DNA of 64,000 nt, taken from assembly GCA_903848645.1 (NCBI GenBank), contig CAINGU010000087.1, positions 1 through 64,000 on the forward strand, read 5' to 3'. The stretch comes from an uncultured cyanobacterium (lineage in GTDB: Bacteria > Cyanobacteriota > Cyanobacteriia > Cyanobacteriales > Nostocaceae). This document shows positions 27,535 through 36,696 of this stretch, piece after piece (position 1 is the first letter of the stretch; every line of letters begins with the position of its first letter). The notes beneath the pieces were generated by a model that was not told the origin of the DNA, did no database searches, and was given only the letters and a program-made list of their open reading frames with translations. The translations under genes were made by a program, and so were the position numbers.

Positions 27535-28746
27535 ATGGCAGTAAATAAAGAACGCCAATTATTCAAACTAGCTACGCTAAAGTGGAGAATAATTTTGGCA
27601 ACTTCTCTAACTTTAGCTACAGGGTTAGTAGCTTTCTACATTTTTCATCAGTTGAAGGTAAATTCTCAAACTCAATCTCCTGCTGTTACGACTGTTAGTA
27701 AAACTCAACCTACCCCGATTAAAGTTGCTGTAACTGCGCTAGGAAGGTTACAACCACAAGACAAAATTACCTATTTATCTGCTCCTAATTCTATCAACGG
27801 TGTGCGAGTAGAAAAACTGTTAGTAAAGGAAGGAGATAATGTTAAAAAAGGACAAGTATTAGCTTATCTCGAAAACTATGCTCGTTCTCAAGCAGCTATC
27901 CAACAAGCATTTGATAAATTGTTAATTGCCAGAACTAAACTTGCACAGGTACAAGCTGGGGCAAAAACTGGAGATATCAATGCTCAAAAAGCCACAATTA
28001 CCCGATTGAATTCCCAAGCAAAAGGAGATATTGCGGCGGGCGCAGCAACAATTAACCGCATTAAAGCTGAAGTTGAAAATGCTCAAAAAGAGAGTAATCG
28101 CTATCAGCAATTATTGAAAGATGGTGCTGTTTCTGCTTCCGTTGTTGATAGTAAAAATTTAGCACTAAAAACTACACAACAGCAGTTAAAAGAAGCTGAA
28201 GCTACTCTCAAACGGACTCAAGATACTTTTCAAGATCAAGTTAAAGAAGGAAAATCCAAACTTAATAGTATTAAAGAAGTCAGACCTGTAGATGTAGAGT
28301 TAGCAAAAAGTGAAATTAAAAGTGCAGAAACGGCAATTCAACAGGCTAAAGCTGACCATGATTTAACTTACATTACTTCTACTATAGATGGCACGATTTT
28401 GCGAATTCATGCCAGAAATGGCGAAGTAATTGGTACTTCTGGCTTTGCTGAAATTGGTAATACATCAAAAATGGAAGTTCTAGCAGAAGTATATCAAACC
28501 GATATTCAAAATGTCAGAATTGGTCAAAAAGCTATCATTACCAGCACGACCTTTCCAGGTAAATTACAAGGAACTGTCCGAGAAATTGGTTGGCAAGTTG
28601 ATAAACAAGGCATCTTTAGTATTAATCCTAATTCTGACGCAGACCGCAGGGTAATTGAAGTCAAGATATCTATTGAGAATCTCACTGATAGTCAAAAGAT
28701 ATCTCGCTTAACTAACTTGCAAGTTGATGTTGCCATCCAAATTTAG
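27535..28746 (+). CDS. hgdB: HgdB-like (DevB family) membrane fusion protein
   Basis: Periplasmic adaptor of a DevBCA-type exporter: one N-terminal membrane helix (about 17-38), a biotinyl-lipoyl-like half (VEKLLVKEGDNVKKGQVLAYL), a long alpha-helical hairpin (about 120-270) with alternating Gln/Lys/Glu, the second lipoyl half (GTILRIHARNGEVI) and a beta-barrel domain. In Anabaena the HgdB/HgdC pair beside the hgl genes exports heterocyst glycolipids with a TolC channel. The next gene is the matching permease. No ATPase gene is present in the cluster. ATG at 27535 gives 403 residues. Confidence 0.85.
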   Translation: MAVNKERQLFKLATLKWRIILATSLTLATGLVAFYIFHQLKVNSQTQSPAVTTVSKTQPTPIKVAVTALGRLQPQDKITYLSAPNSINGVRVEKLLVKEGDNVKKGQVLAYLENYARSQAAIQQAFDKLLIARTKLAQVQAGAKTGDINAQKATITRLNSQAKGDIAAGAATINRIKAEVENAQKESNRYQQLLKDGAVSASVVDSKNLALKTTQQQLKEAEATLKRTQDTFQDQVKEGKSKLNSIKEVRPVDVELAKSEIKSAETAIQQAKADHDLTYITSTIDGTILRIHARNGEVIGTSGFAEIGNTSKMEVLAEVYQTDIQNVRIGQKAIITSTTFPGKLQGTVREIGWQVDKQGIFSINPNSDADRRVIEVKISIENLTDSQKISRLTNLQVDVAIQI

Positions 28747-28862
28747 TCATTGGTTATTAGTCATTAGTCATTAGTTATTAATTATTAATTATTTTCAACA
28801 ACTGACAACTGACAACTGACAACTGACAACTAATAACTGACCACTGAAAACTGACAACTAAT
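28747..28862. repeat. Short tandem repeats in the hgdB-hgdC gap
   Basis: A TTAGTCA/TTATTAA run is followed by CAACTGA repeated at least five times (about 28797-28860), ending 2 bp before the permease start codon. The array fills the whole gap and leaves no normal ribosome-binding site, so length change could alter translation of the permease. Confidence 0.75.
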
Positions 28863-30041
28863 ATGAATATCAAAATTCCTTTAGGGTGGCTACAGCTTGC
28901 CCAGCAGAAACTTCGTTTTGTCATCGCTGTAGCCGGAATTGGCTTTATTGTGCTGTTAATGTTTATTCAACTTGGTTTCCAAGATGCACTATATTCTAGT
29001 GCCACAGCCCTACATCAACGATTACACGGTGATTTATTTTTAGTTAGTTCTCAATACAAATCTTTGACAGCAATTCAAAGTTTTTCTCGCACTCGGTTAT
29101 ACCAAACTTTAGGGTTTGATGGTGTTGATTCAGTTAGTTCAATTTATTTGCAATTTGCAAAATTAAAAAATCCCGTCAGTGGGGAGAAATATTCAATTTA
29201 TGTCATTGGTTTTGACCCTGGAAAATCCGTGCTAGATATTCCAGAAGTTCAACAAAATTTAGATAAACTCAAAATTTCTGATGTCATGCTATTTGATAGA
29301 GATGCCCGTCCAGAATTTGGACCAATAGCAGAATTATTTAATCAGGGAAATATTGAACAGCCAATTGAAATCTTTCCCTTTGATGCTGTCAAAGGTTATC
29401 GGGTAAGAGTTGGTGGTTTATTTAGTTTAGGCCCTTCCTTTGGTGTTGATGGTAATTTAATTGTTAGTGACTCAACTTTCTTAAGAATAAATCCTAATAG
29501 TCGTCCAGTTGAAAAAATAGATATGGGGGTAATTAAACTCAAAGACGGTGCTGATATAAAACAGGTTTTAGCCAATTTAAAAGCCAATCTACCGAAAGAT
29601 GTAAAAATATTCACTCGTCAAGAGTTTATTGATTTTGAAAAACAATATTGGTCAGTCAGAACCCCCATTGGTTTTATTCTTAATCTGATGCTAATTATGG
29701 CTTCTGTTGTCGGTGTGGTAATTGTTTATCAAATTCTTTATAGCAATATTGCTACTCAATTTATTGCCTACGCAACTTTAAAAGCTATTGGTTATGCCAA
29801 TGGATATTTATTAAATGTTGTTTTTCAACAAGCATTAATCTTAGCATTGTTAGGTTATATTCCTGGTTTTATTGTTTCCATTGGTTTATACGATTTTGCC
29901 ATGAAAGCAACTAAATTACCCATCGTGATGACAACTAATAATGCCTTACTTGTCTTAATATCTACAGTCTTAATTTGCATTACCTCTGGAGCATTAGCTA
30001 TCAATAAACTCCGTTCTGCTGATCCGGCTGATAGTTTCTAG
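28863..30041 (+). CDS. hgdC: HgdC-like (DevC family) ABC permease
   Basis: Membrane subunit of a DevBCA/MacB-like exporter. It has an N-terminal membrane helix (about 18-40), a large periplasmic domain (about 45-255) and three C-terminal helices (about 265-290, 315-340, 355-380), the FtsX/MacB layout. 392 residues. It follows the fusion-protein gene and precedes the epimerase, as hgdB-hgdC-hgdA do in Anabaena PCC 7120, where the complex delivers HGL to the envelope. As there, no adjacent ATPase (DevA homologue) is found, so the ATPase must come from elsewhere. Confidence 0.85.
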   Translation: MNIKIPLGWLQLAQQKLRFVIAVAGIGFIVLLMFIQLGFQDALYSSATALHQRLHGDLFLVSSQYKSLTAIQSFSRTRLYQTLGFDGVDSVSSIYLQFAKLKNPVSGEKYSIYVIGFDPGKSVLDIPEVQQNLDKLKISDVMLFDRDARPEFGPIAELFNQGNIEQPIEIFPFDAVKGYRVRVGGLFSLGPSFGVDGNLIVSDSTFLRINPNSRPVEKIDMGVIKLKDGADIKQVLANLKANLPKDVKIFTRQEFIDFEKQYWSVRTPIGFILNLMLIMASVVGVVIVYQILYSNIATQFIAYATLKAIGYANGYLLNVVFQQALILALLGYIPGFIVSIGLYDFAMKATKLPIVMTTNNALLVLISTVLICITSGALAINKLRSADPADSF

Positions 30042-30260
30042 AGATTTGTTGCATTTCAATTTATCAAATTCTGCCAAATATTCTCTAAACTAAAACCAAC
30101 CAAAGATAGAAGTTTAATGTTATTAACAACAGTAAAATTCTCTAGGGAGTACAACAGTTCATAGTTGCATTTTATCGCAATTATTCAACTCAGATTGTAT
30201 AACTTTGTCAACTGTATGGCTAACCCCATACTATCACAAAACACCTATCCAGATCCCAAC

Positions 30261-31265
30261 ATGAACTTCCAAAACAAAACTCTGCTAATTACTGGAATTG
30301 ATGAATTTATTGGCTTACGTGCAGCCGAATTAGCTATAGCTCAAGGCATGAAAGTTAGAGGTATACAAAGTTCCCAAGTTAAGGATCAAACAGCGCAAAA
30401 GTTAGGTGTAGAAATTTTCGTTGGTAATATCACTGACCCGGCAATTTGCTCGAAAGCTTGTCAGGGAGTAGATATGGTTTTACACAATGCTCAAATTGCC
30501 GAAGAAGCTGGGGATATTAAGCATTTCCGAGAAATCAATGTTAGCGGTACTGTTAACATCGCCAAAGCTGCTGAACAAGCAGGAGTAAAAACATTTGTCC
30601 ATCTTTCTACCGCTTTAGTATATGGGTTTGATTACCCGGAGAAAGTCACAGAATTAGGTGTGCTTTCTGGTGAAAATAATGCTTATTGTCAAACAAAAAT
30701 TGAAGCAGAAATCGAAGTTTTAAAACTGAATAATGCCCCAGAATTTGGAGTAATTGTCATTCGGGCTGGAGATGTTTATGGGCCAGGAAGTCTTCCCTGG
30801 ATTGTGCGGCCAATTCACATGATGCGACAAAAATTATTTGCCTATGCCAATGAAGGCAAAGGTGTGATGAATCATCTATATGTAGATAACTTAATTGATG
30901 CCATCTTTTTAGCTATAGAAAAATCAGCTTATGGAGAGGTTTTCAACATTACCGACGGTAAAGAAACTTCTTGGAAAGATTATTTTATTCATCTCGCTTC
31001 ACTAGAAGGTTTACCAGCCCCAATGTCTTTACCTAAAGAGGAAATGAAGTTATTTCTAAAAGTCCGTCTTCAGGGGCAAAAACTATTCCGTAAAAAAGCT
31101 GATATTCTTCCAGAATCAGTTGATTTTATGAGTCGTCCTTATGCCTATTCTATTGCAAAGGCGCAAAATATTTTGAATTATCAAGCAAAAATTGATTTAG
31201 CAGAAGGAATGCGCCGCACCAATGAATGGTTACAAAAAACTGACATTCAAAAACTGATGAAATAG
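30261..31265 (+). CDS. hgdA: HgdA-like NAD-dependent epimerase (extended SDR)
   Basis: Extended SDR fold: N-terminal cofactor segment LLITGIDEFIGL (degenerate GxxGxxG), HLSTALVYGF, catalytic Y-x3-K in YCQTK, and IRAGDVYGPGS. The frame is open to a TTG at 30165, but that leader lacks a ribosome site; starts at ATG 30216 or ATG 30261 are better, and I choose 30261 because it places the Rossmann strand at the N-terminus. In Anabaena, HgdA (a UDP-galactose epimerase-like protein beside hgdBC) is needed for correct heterocyst glycolipid deposition. About 220 bp after the permease gene, same strand. Confidence 0.82.
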   Translation: MNFQNKTLLITGIDEFIGLRAAELAIAQGMKVRGIQSSQVKDQTAQKLGVEIFVGNITDPAICSKACQGVDMVLHNAQIAEEAGDIKHFREINVSGTVNIAKAAEQAGVKTFVHLSTALVYGFDYPEKVTELGVLSGENNAYCQTKIEAEIEVLKLNNAPEFGVIVIRAGDVYGPGSLPWIVRPIHMMRQKLFAYANEGKGVMNHLYVDNLIDAIFLAIEKSAYGEVFNITDGKETSWKDYFIHLASLEGLPAPMSLPKEEMKLFLKVRLQGQKLFRKKADILPESVDFMSRPYAYSIAKAQNILNYQAKIDLAEGMRRTNEWLQKTDIQKLMK

Positions 31266-31312
31266 ATCAAATTCCCCACAATTAAATTTTCACAAAAAGG
31301 AAGTATTGACTA

Positions 31313-31777
31313 ATGTTGAAAATTGTGAATCTGTTGATTGCTACTTTACTAACTATTAGTTTTGCAGAAGTAGCCCAAGCTGAACCAACCAAATCTTTAT
31401 CTTTAACTGTTGTTGTTAATGGTATTCGTAATAAAACAGGGGAAATTTGCATGAGAGTTTATAACTCTGAAAAAGGATTTCCCGATAATGCTAAAAGTGA
31501 AGTTAAAAGCGGTTGTACTAAAATTACAGGCAATTCCATAAAGCAGGTATTTTCTGGCTTAAAACCTGGTAATTATGCTGTAGCTGTAGTTGATGATCAA
31601 AATGGTGATCACAAACTCAATAAAGACTTTTTTGGCATTCCCAAAGAGGGTTTTGGTATTTCTAAAAATCCTACTGTTTCCATCAGCACTGGAACACCTA
31701 AGTTCAATAATGCTAGTTTTAAGCTGGACAAGAATACTACCATTAATATCTTTTTGAAGTATTCTCTTGACCCCTAA
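31313..31777 (+). CDS. Secreted DUF2141 protein
   Basis: 154 residues with a clear signal peptide (1-23, cleavage after AQA). The mature part matches the DUF2141 pattern: VNGIRNKTGEICMRVYNSEKGF, a GDHKLNKDFFG loop and an all-beta outline. Function unknown in the family. It lies 47 bp after the epimerase and before the glycosyltransferases, so it belongs to the glycolipid-export arm, and its location in the periplasm would suit a role in HGL transport or layering. That role is inference from position only. Confidence 0.8.
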   Translation: MLKIVNLLIATLLTISFAEVAQAEPTKSLSLTVVVNGIRNKTGEICMRVYNSEKGFPDNAKSEVKSGCTKITGNSIKQVFSGLKPGNYAVAVVDDQNGDHKLNKDFFGIPKEGFGISKNPTVSISTGTPKFNNASFKLDKNTTINIFLKYSLDP

Positions 31778-31816
31778 TTAAAAATTGGGAATTGGGGATT
31801 AGCGATTACTTATTGC

Positions 31817-31837
31817 GTAGGGTGGGCAATGCCCACC
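31817..31837. repeat. REP-type palindrome GTAGGGTGGGCAATGCCCACC
   Basis: Same unit as 20628-20648 and 47587-47640. Lies between the DUF2141 and GT2 genes. Confidence 0.75.
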
Positions 31838-31895
31838 AGCATTGAGTAGAAATTACAAATTACCTACTTATATTCTGTCTAAGACTATAGAAATA

Positions 31896-33155
31896 ATGCC
31901 AGATTTTATGATATTTCTATCTAAGTCTTTGTTCGGTTGGCTGGTAATTCAAAGTTGTTTAACGTTAGTATTTTTATGGTATTTGCGTTCACACAAACCC
32001 AAATTATTACCAGATGAACAGTTACCAAAAACGGCTGTAATTCTTTGTTTACGTGGTGCTGATCCTTTTTTACCTAATTCTTTGAGATCGCTTTTACAGC
32101 AAAATTACCCAGAATATGATTTAAAGCTAATCATTGATAGTAAAGAAGATCCAGCCTTTAAAATTGCCACTGAAACAATTAATCAACTGGGTGCAACTAA
32201 CGTCCAAATTAGCACATTAAGAGCAGTTCGTCATAATTGTAGCCTTAAATGTAGTTCTCTAATACAAGCTGTTTCTGATTTGGATAATGCTTATCCAATT
32301 ATAGCTTTTATAGATGCTGATACTGTAGCTCATCCTAATTGGTTACGAGAATTAGTTACTCCTCTCATTGATAATCAGGTTGGATTAACAACAGGAAACC
32401 GTTGGTATGTTCCCACAGGTAATTATTGGGGTTCATTAGTTCGCTACTCCGGTAATGTTTCCACAGTTGTGCAAATGTTTCTCTTTCAGATTCCTTGGGG
32501 TGGAACATTAGCTATCAAAACAGAAGTGTTAAACCGCATCAAACTTTTAGATAAGTGGGGAGAAGTATTAACAGATGATATGCTTCTTCATAAACTTATC
32601 AAACAACAGAAGTTACAAATTAAATTTGTTCCTTCTTTATTGATGCTAAATCGGGAAGAAAGTAGTTTACGTAACTTACAAGAATCATTAAAACGTTTAA
32701 TAATTGGTTCTAAACTTTATCACCCCCGGTGGTTAGCTATAGTCAGTGAAGCATATTCTAGTATTATTGTCCCCAATGTAGTCATCATCGTTATTTTTCA
32801 GCTATTATTTGAGGCTCAATGGTACGCTGCGGCTTTACTATTTTCCACCTATATTTCCTATACCATTGGCTTAGTCTTACTGATGCTATTGATGGAATTT
32901 GGAATACATCAAATCTTGCACAATCAAGGTGAAAAAATACCTAAACTATCACCTTTTATCACGCTCAAAATGTTGATAGTTATTCCCTTAACACAGTGGG
33001 TTTATGGATTAATCATGCTATCTTCTTTGTGGACATCAAGTATTACCTGGCGGGGAATTACTTATCGCATTAAAGGACGTGAAAATATTCGGTTAATTGA
33101 ATACCGTCCTTACCAATGGTTAGATCAACCAATTGATCCCAAAGCTTCTCTTTAA
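31896..33155 (+). CDS. Membrane-bound family 2 glycosyltransferase
   Basis: GT-A fold: an N-terminal membrane helix, then TAVILCLRGADPFLPNSLRSL, the metal-binding FIDADTV (DxD) and the distal LTDDMLL. Several C-terminal membrane helices follow (about residues 290-390). The arrangement recalls ceramide-glucosyltransferase-type GT2/GT21 enzymes, although the Q-x-x-R-W motif is replaced by RLIIGSKLYHPRW. A longer frame opens at TTG 31842 but overlaps a repeat; ATG 31896 gives 419 residues starting at the first membrane helix. Its position suggests transfer of sugar to the HGL aglycone or a related lipid. Confidence 0.82.
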   Translation: MPDFMIFLSKSLFGWLVIQSCLTLVFLWYLRSHKPKLLPDEQLPKTAVILCLRGADPFLPNSLRSLLQQNYPEYDLKLIIDSKEDPAFKIATETINQLGATNVQISTLRAVRHNCSLKCSSLIQAVSDLDNAYPIIAFIDADTVAHPNWLRELVTPLIDNQVGLTTGNRWYVPTGNYWGSLVRYSGNVSTVVQMFLFQIPWGGTLAIKTEVLNRIKLLDKWGEVLTDDMLLHKLIKQQKLQIKFVPSLLMLNREESSLRNLQESLKRLIIGSKLYHPRWLAIVSEAYSSIIVPNVVIIVIFQLLFEAQWYAAALLFSTYISYTIGLVLLMLLMEFGIHQILHNQGEKIPKLSPFITLKMLIVIPLTQWVYGLIMLSSLWTSSITWRGITYRIKGRENIRLIEYRPYQWLDQPIDPKASL

Positions 33156-33267
33156 AGAATGGGGAAGAATTTTAGATTTTCACTTCAATATCTAAAATCC
33201 CAATCTAATAATTATTATAAACCAGCGCATCAGTAATCTATTTTTGTAGAAAATTTCCCTCAAAATC

Positions 33268-34527
33268 ATGAACAAAAAACCTCTTCGTATCGCCTTATTT
33301 ACAGGATTATATGCTCCATTTTTAACAGGAGTTTCTGTTGCTGTTCATCAACGAGTTCACTGGCTATTAAAACAAGGACATGAAGTTTTTCTAGTTCACC
33401 CAGAAATTAATGATAAATACCCCAAACAAGTGGGAAATCGTCCCATGTCGGGAATAGAAGAATTAGAAACTTTTATCAATTTTTCTTCCTATTCATTTCC
33501 TACCGAACCACTGATATTTTATAAATCCTTACCCCAACCATTAAACCATCGTCATTGGAGTGATACAAAATTACTTAATCACTTCCAACCTGATATTATT
33601 GTTGTCGAAGAAGCCCCACAAATGAGAGGTTTATATTCTGGCTTCTTACAAGGTTATGGGCGTTCTGTGGGAGTAGAATATGCTAAAAAAACTAACACCC
33701 CTATTATTTCAATTTTCCATACAGATATTATTGCTTATATCCAATATTATTTCGGAAATAAGTTCTTTAATTTAGTCCGTCCTCTGCTGCCAATTTTAGT
33801 GAAACAATTTAGTGAAACTTACGATTTAAGTTTATTTTCTTCCCGCGAACAATTAACTAAATACCAAAAACTAAAAGCACAACGCAGCGAATATTTACCC
33901 TATCAAGGAATTGATTGCGAAAAATTTCACCCCCGCAATATTTGTTATGATCCAATTCCTGATGATAAACGCCCAACTATTTTATTTGTGGGACGCATTA
34001 CTCCAGAAAAAAATGTTAACCAACTTTTAGATATTTATCCCCTCATTGCTGCTAAAATTCCTGATGTGCATTTAGTAATTGTGGGTAGCGGTCCATTAGA
34101 TGCAGAAATTCGCCGTCGTGCGGAAAATTTCCCCAATGGTGTCACAATTTGGGGTGAATCTCATGGTAAAGAACTTTTGGGTTGGTTTGCAAAAGCAGAT
34201 ATATTTGTCAACCCTTCAGTTACAGAAAATTTCTGTACTACAACTAACGAAGCTTTAGCTTCTGGAACTCCCGTAGTGGCTGTTGTTGCCCCTTCTACCG
34301 CTGAACAGGTTATTTCTGGAGTTAATGGTTTTCTAGCTGCACCTAATAACCCTGAAGACTTTGCCCAAAAGGTAATTACAATTCTCGAAAATCCTGACCT
34401 CAAAAATCAATTAACTGCACAAGCACGTCCTTCAATTCTTGAATTTGATTGGTCAGCTTGTACCCAAAAGTTTGAAAATAAGCTTTACGAATTAGTTAAC
34501 ATCCGTCAAAAGATAGATGTTATTTAA
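33268..34527 (+). CDS. hglT: HglT-like family 4 glycosyltransferase
   Basis: GT-B retaining glycosyltransferase of 419 residues. The N-terminal acceptor domain shows the flexible loop GLYAPFLTGVSVAVHQ; the donor domain has ILFVGRITPEKNV and the E-x7-E motif with Glu320 and Glu328 (TENFCTTTNEA). In Anabaena PCC 7120 HglT (All5341) glucosylates the HGL alcohol and lies at this end of the island; the symbol is assigned by position and family, not by alignment. It is the last gene of the rightward arm and is followed by a structured-RNA candidate and a terminator. Confidence 0.8.
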   Translation: MNKKPLRIALFTGLYAPFLTGVSVAVHQRVHWLLKQGHEVFLVHPEINDKYPKQVGNRPMSGIEELETFINFSSYSFPTEPLIFYKSLPQPLNHRHWSDTKLLNHFQPDIIVVEEAPQMRGLYSGFLQGYGRSVGVEYAKKTNTPIISIFHTDIIAYIQYYFGNKFFNLVRPLLPILVKQFSETYDLSLFSSREQLTKYQKLKAQRSEYLPYQGIDCEKFHPRNICYDPIPDDKRPTILFVGRITPEKNVNQLLDIYPLIAAKIPDVHLVIVGSGPLDAEIRRRAENFPNGVTIWGESHGKELLGWFAKADIFVNPSVTENFCTTTNEALASGTPVVAVVAPSTAEQVISGVNGFLAAPNNPEDFAQKVITILENPDLKNQLTAQARPSILEFDWSACTQKFENKLYELVNIRQKIDVI

Positions 34528-34569
34528 TTATGAGTAAATTTCTACATCAGACTAAAAAAAACGCCAACT

Positions 34570-34771
34570 TGGCTACTGAGATAGAAATACCCCTGCTAGA
34601 GTATTTAAGTAGTTGACCTGTGGGCTTTTAGGTTCTTAGTTTGAGATCCTGACCAAGCCATCTTGTTATCAGTCAAAAGATTGCCTACTCCAACTGATAC
34701 CAGGATTGCTATTGTCCTCAATCGTGCCTAAAACTCTTTATACCTCAGAAGTAATAACTTCTGGGGTTTTT
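34570..34771 (+). ncRNA. Candidate structured RNA, 6S-like long hairpin
   Basis: The stretch folds back over about 170 nt: CTGAG (34576) with CTCAG (34744), TTTTAGG (34626) with CCTAAAA (34727), TTGAG (34641) with CTCAA (34717), ATCCTG (34646) with CAGGAT (34701), and ATCTT (34660) with AAGAT (34677) closing a terminal loop. The helices are collinear and separated by internal loops, as in 6S RNA (ssaA), which is about 180-200 nt in cyanobacteria. It ends in an intrinsic terminator. It could alternatively be the 3'-UTR of the glycosyltransferase operon. No coding frame is present. Confidence 0.45.
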
Positions 34772-34773
34772 GT
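34742..34773 (+). terminator. Intrinsic terminator
   Basis: CCTCAGAAGT-AATA-ACTTCTGGGG (with G-U pairs) followed by TTTTTGTT on the plus strand. It closes the rightward HGL arm or the 6S-like transcript. Confidence 0.85.
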
Positions 34774-34775
34774 TA

Positions 34776-34882
34776 TATAGCGATATACACTTAAGTGAGA
34801 TACAGTCAGCAAATCGTAAAGTCTGTAGGGGCGCAGGGTCTGCGCCCTCCATTATATTGCATCAAGCGCGATAACCGCTATA
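34776..34882 (+). repeat. Divergent palindromic element (TATAGCG...CGCTATA)
   Basis: 107 bp with ends TATAGCG/CGCTATA, inner motif AAGTGAGATACA, and a central GC palindrome GTAGGGGCGCAGGGTCTGCGCCC. It shares length and plan with the TACAGCA family; a second member with the same ends is at 48351-48446. Confidence 0.65.
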
Positions 34883-35149
34883 TGCGGTACCAAAGCTGAA
34901 TGTAAACGCGGTGCATCTCGAAAAGTGAAAATTGAAATGATTGCTATCAGAAAATCCTAGACAAAACAATCTTAATTATGTCCGCAATTTCTCAGAGTCC
35001 CTACTTCTTCAAGCAGGGGGAGATATGTATTTGTAGCAATTATTATCAATAAATCCATTTTTTTCTAGACATAAATAGAGGAATTATGTCCTAACTCTTA
35101 AATCAAACCACTTGATTTTCTCAAATTAGTTAGTAAAAATATAAATAAG

Positions 35150-35227
35150 TCTAACATCTTGTAGGCTCTCTTGGTGACAACTTAACCTTATCCAATGTCC
35201 AGAGTCCGCTCACGCGGACTTTTTTAT
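35150..35227 (+). ncRNA. Candidate small RNA
   Basis: A possible -10 (TATAAA, 35140-35145) precedes about 75 nt that end in a textbook terminator (35203-35226). The transcript would contain no open frame. No -35 of good quality is visible and I recognise no known Yfr or NsiR motif. Confidence 0.35.
35203..35226 (+). terminator. Intrinsic terminator
   Basis: AGTCCGC-TCAC-GCGGACT followed by TTTTTT on the plus strand only; the minus strand has no T-run after the stem, so it does not serve the TPR gene that ends at 35243. Confidence 0.88.
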
Positions 35228-35242
35228 TTATCCTCATATCCT

Positions 35243-36469
35243 CTAAATTTTCTCCTGGGTTTTTAACGTTTCAATTTGTTTAATAAAGTATGATTCTTGA
35301 TATTTAAGTTGTTGGGCTATCTCTAATCCTTGCTGAAATGCTGTTAATGCTTGGACATATTCTCGGCGTTCCAAATATAAATTACCAATTTGATCATAAG
35401 CGGACATTAAGCCGTAAAAATTGTTGGCTAACTTTTCTGTTTCAATGAGAATTTGACTAGTTTGTAAAGCCTCATCTATTTGTTTTTGTGAACGATAAAA
35501 AGCAATTAATTTCTCTAATGCTTCTCCAGCCCTAGCGTACTGCTCTAATTGCCATGCAGTAGTATAAGCTTCTTGATAATTATCAAAAGCCTGTTGTTTA
35601 AAATTAGGATTTTCTCTGGCTAAAGATTCATAATTTGCAGCTATCGCTAATTTCAAAGCTGGAATTTGATTTAAATTTTGTTCACGAGTGTAAATCTGGG
35701 CTAATTTGCTCAATATATCTATTGCTGCTTGGTGTTGTTTGCCTTGAGTATAGATATAAGCTAACTGTTGCAAATATGCTAATTCATTAGTTTTATCACC
35801 CTGATTAATTGCCAAATTTACCAGTTTTTGGTAAGTATTAGCAGCTTGGGGATAATCAAACCAACTTAAATGTAATTCCCCAATAGTCTTTAAAGTTTCT
35901 ATTTCTCCAGATGAATCTTGTCGCTGTTTTACTAAGATTAAAATTTGTTCATAAACCGATATTCCCAATTTAGGAAGACGAAGTTTTTGATAAGCATTAC
36001 CAAGGGATTGCCATAATTGTAAATCGGTGCTTTTTTGTTTGACTATATCGCTTTGAATTACTTGCAATCGCTGACTAATATATTGCACTTCTTCCCGTTC
36101 ATTTTCATTGACAGCAATTTGTCCCACCCGTGATAACGCTTCTACTTCAGATAATATACCTAAATAGCGTCTTAATCGTAGTTCACGATTCCAAACTTCA
36201 AAGGCTTTCTTCTTATCTCCTCCTTGTAGTGTCATCTGTGCCTCTTGATTTAATCCATCTAAATCCATCTTTAATTTTTGCAATTCTTTTAATGTTAATT
36301 CCCGTTTATCTGGTAAATTTGGCAATATGGGGTCAGGTATAGTTATTTCTAGGGGACTGGGAGGAAATTTATCTAAATCTTCAATTTTTTTTTCCTTAGC
36401 AAGTGTGCCAGAAATACACAAATGCCAGACAATAATAGTAGTAATGATTAAAATAAAACGCTGTAGCAT
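35243..36469 (-). CDS. Secreted TPR-repeat protein
   Basis: 408 residues with an N-terminal signal peptide or anchor (about 1-24, cleavage near TLA). After a Pro-rich spacer the rest is tandem tetratricopeptide-like helix pairs, for example YPQAANTYQKLVNLA, QHQAAIDILSKLAQIY and YVQALTAFQQGLEIAQQL near the end. TPRs mediate protein contacts, so a scaffold in the periplasm or at the membrane is likely. No partner can be named. Single gene on the minus strand; the region upstream is a long heptamer-repeat array. Confidence 0.8.
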   Translation of the reverse strand: MLQRFILIITTIIVWHLCISGTLAKEKKIEDLDKFPPSPLEITIPDPILPNLPDKRELTLKELQKLKMDLDGLNQEAQMTLQGGDKKKAFEVWNRELRLRRYLGILSEVEALSRVGQIAVNENEREEVQYISQRLQVIQSDIVKQKSTDLQLWQSLGNAYQKLRLPKLGISVYEQILILVKQRQDSSGEIETLKTIGELHLSWFDYPQAANTYQKLVNLAINQGDKTNELAYLQQLAYIYTQGKQHQAAIDILSKLAQIYTREQNLNQIPALKLAIAANYESLARENPNFKQQAFDNYQEAYTTAWQLEQYARAGEALEKLIAFYRSQKQIDEALQTSQILIETEKLANNFYGLMSAYDQIGNLYLERREYVQALTAFQQGLEIAQQLKYQESYFIKQIETLKTQEKI

Positions 36470-36595
36470 GATGAATTTACCTTTCTTACATTAAATAAAC
36501 GCAGTATTACAGATCAATAAAGGATCTAATTTAGGTTATAAGCAAATATCAAGTTTTACAAGTATTCTTCTTCCTTCTTTTTTCTTCTTTCTTCT

Positions 36596-36686
<91 letters not shown>

Positions 36687-36696
36687 CTCCTTTTTT

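Larger units (their letters stand above)
34528..35242. other. Intergenic region with RNA candidates and a repeat
   Basis: 715 bp without a coding frame between the HglT-like gene (plus) and the TPR gene (minus). It contains two strong plus-strand terminators, a long imperfect hairpin ending at the first, one divergent palindromic element (34776-34882) and a possible short RNA ending at the second terminator. Confidence 0.6.
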
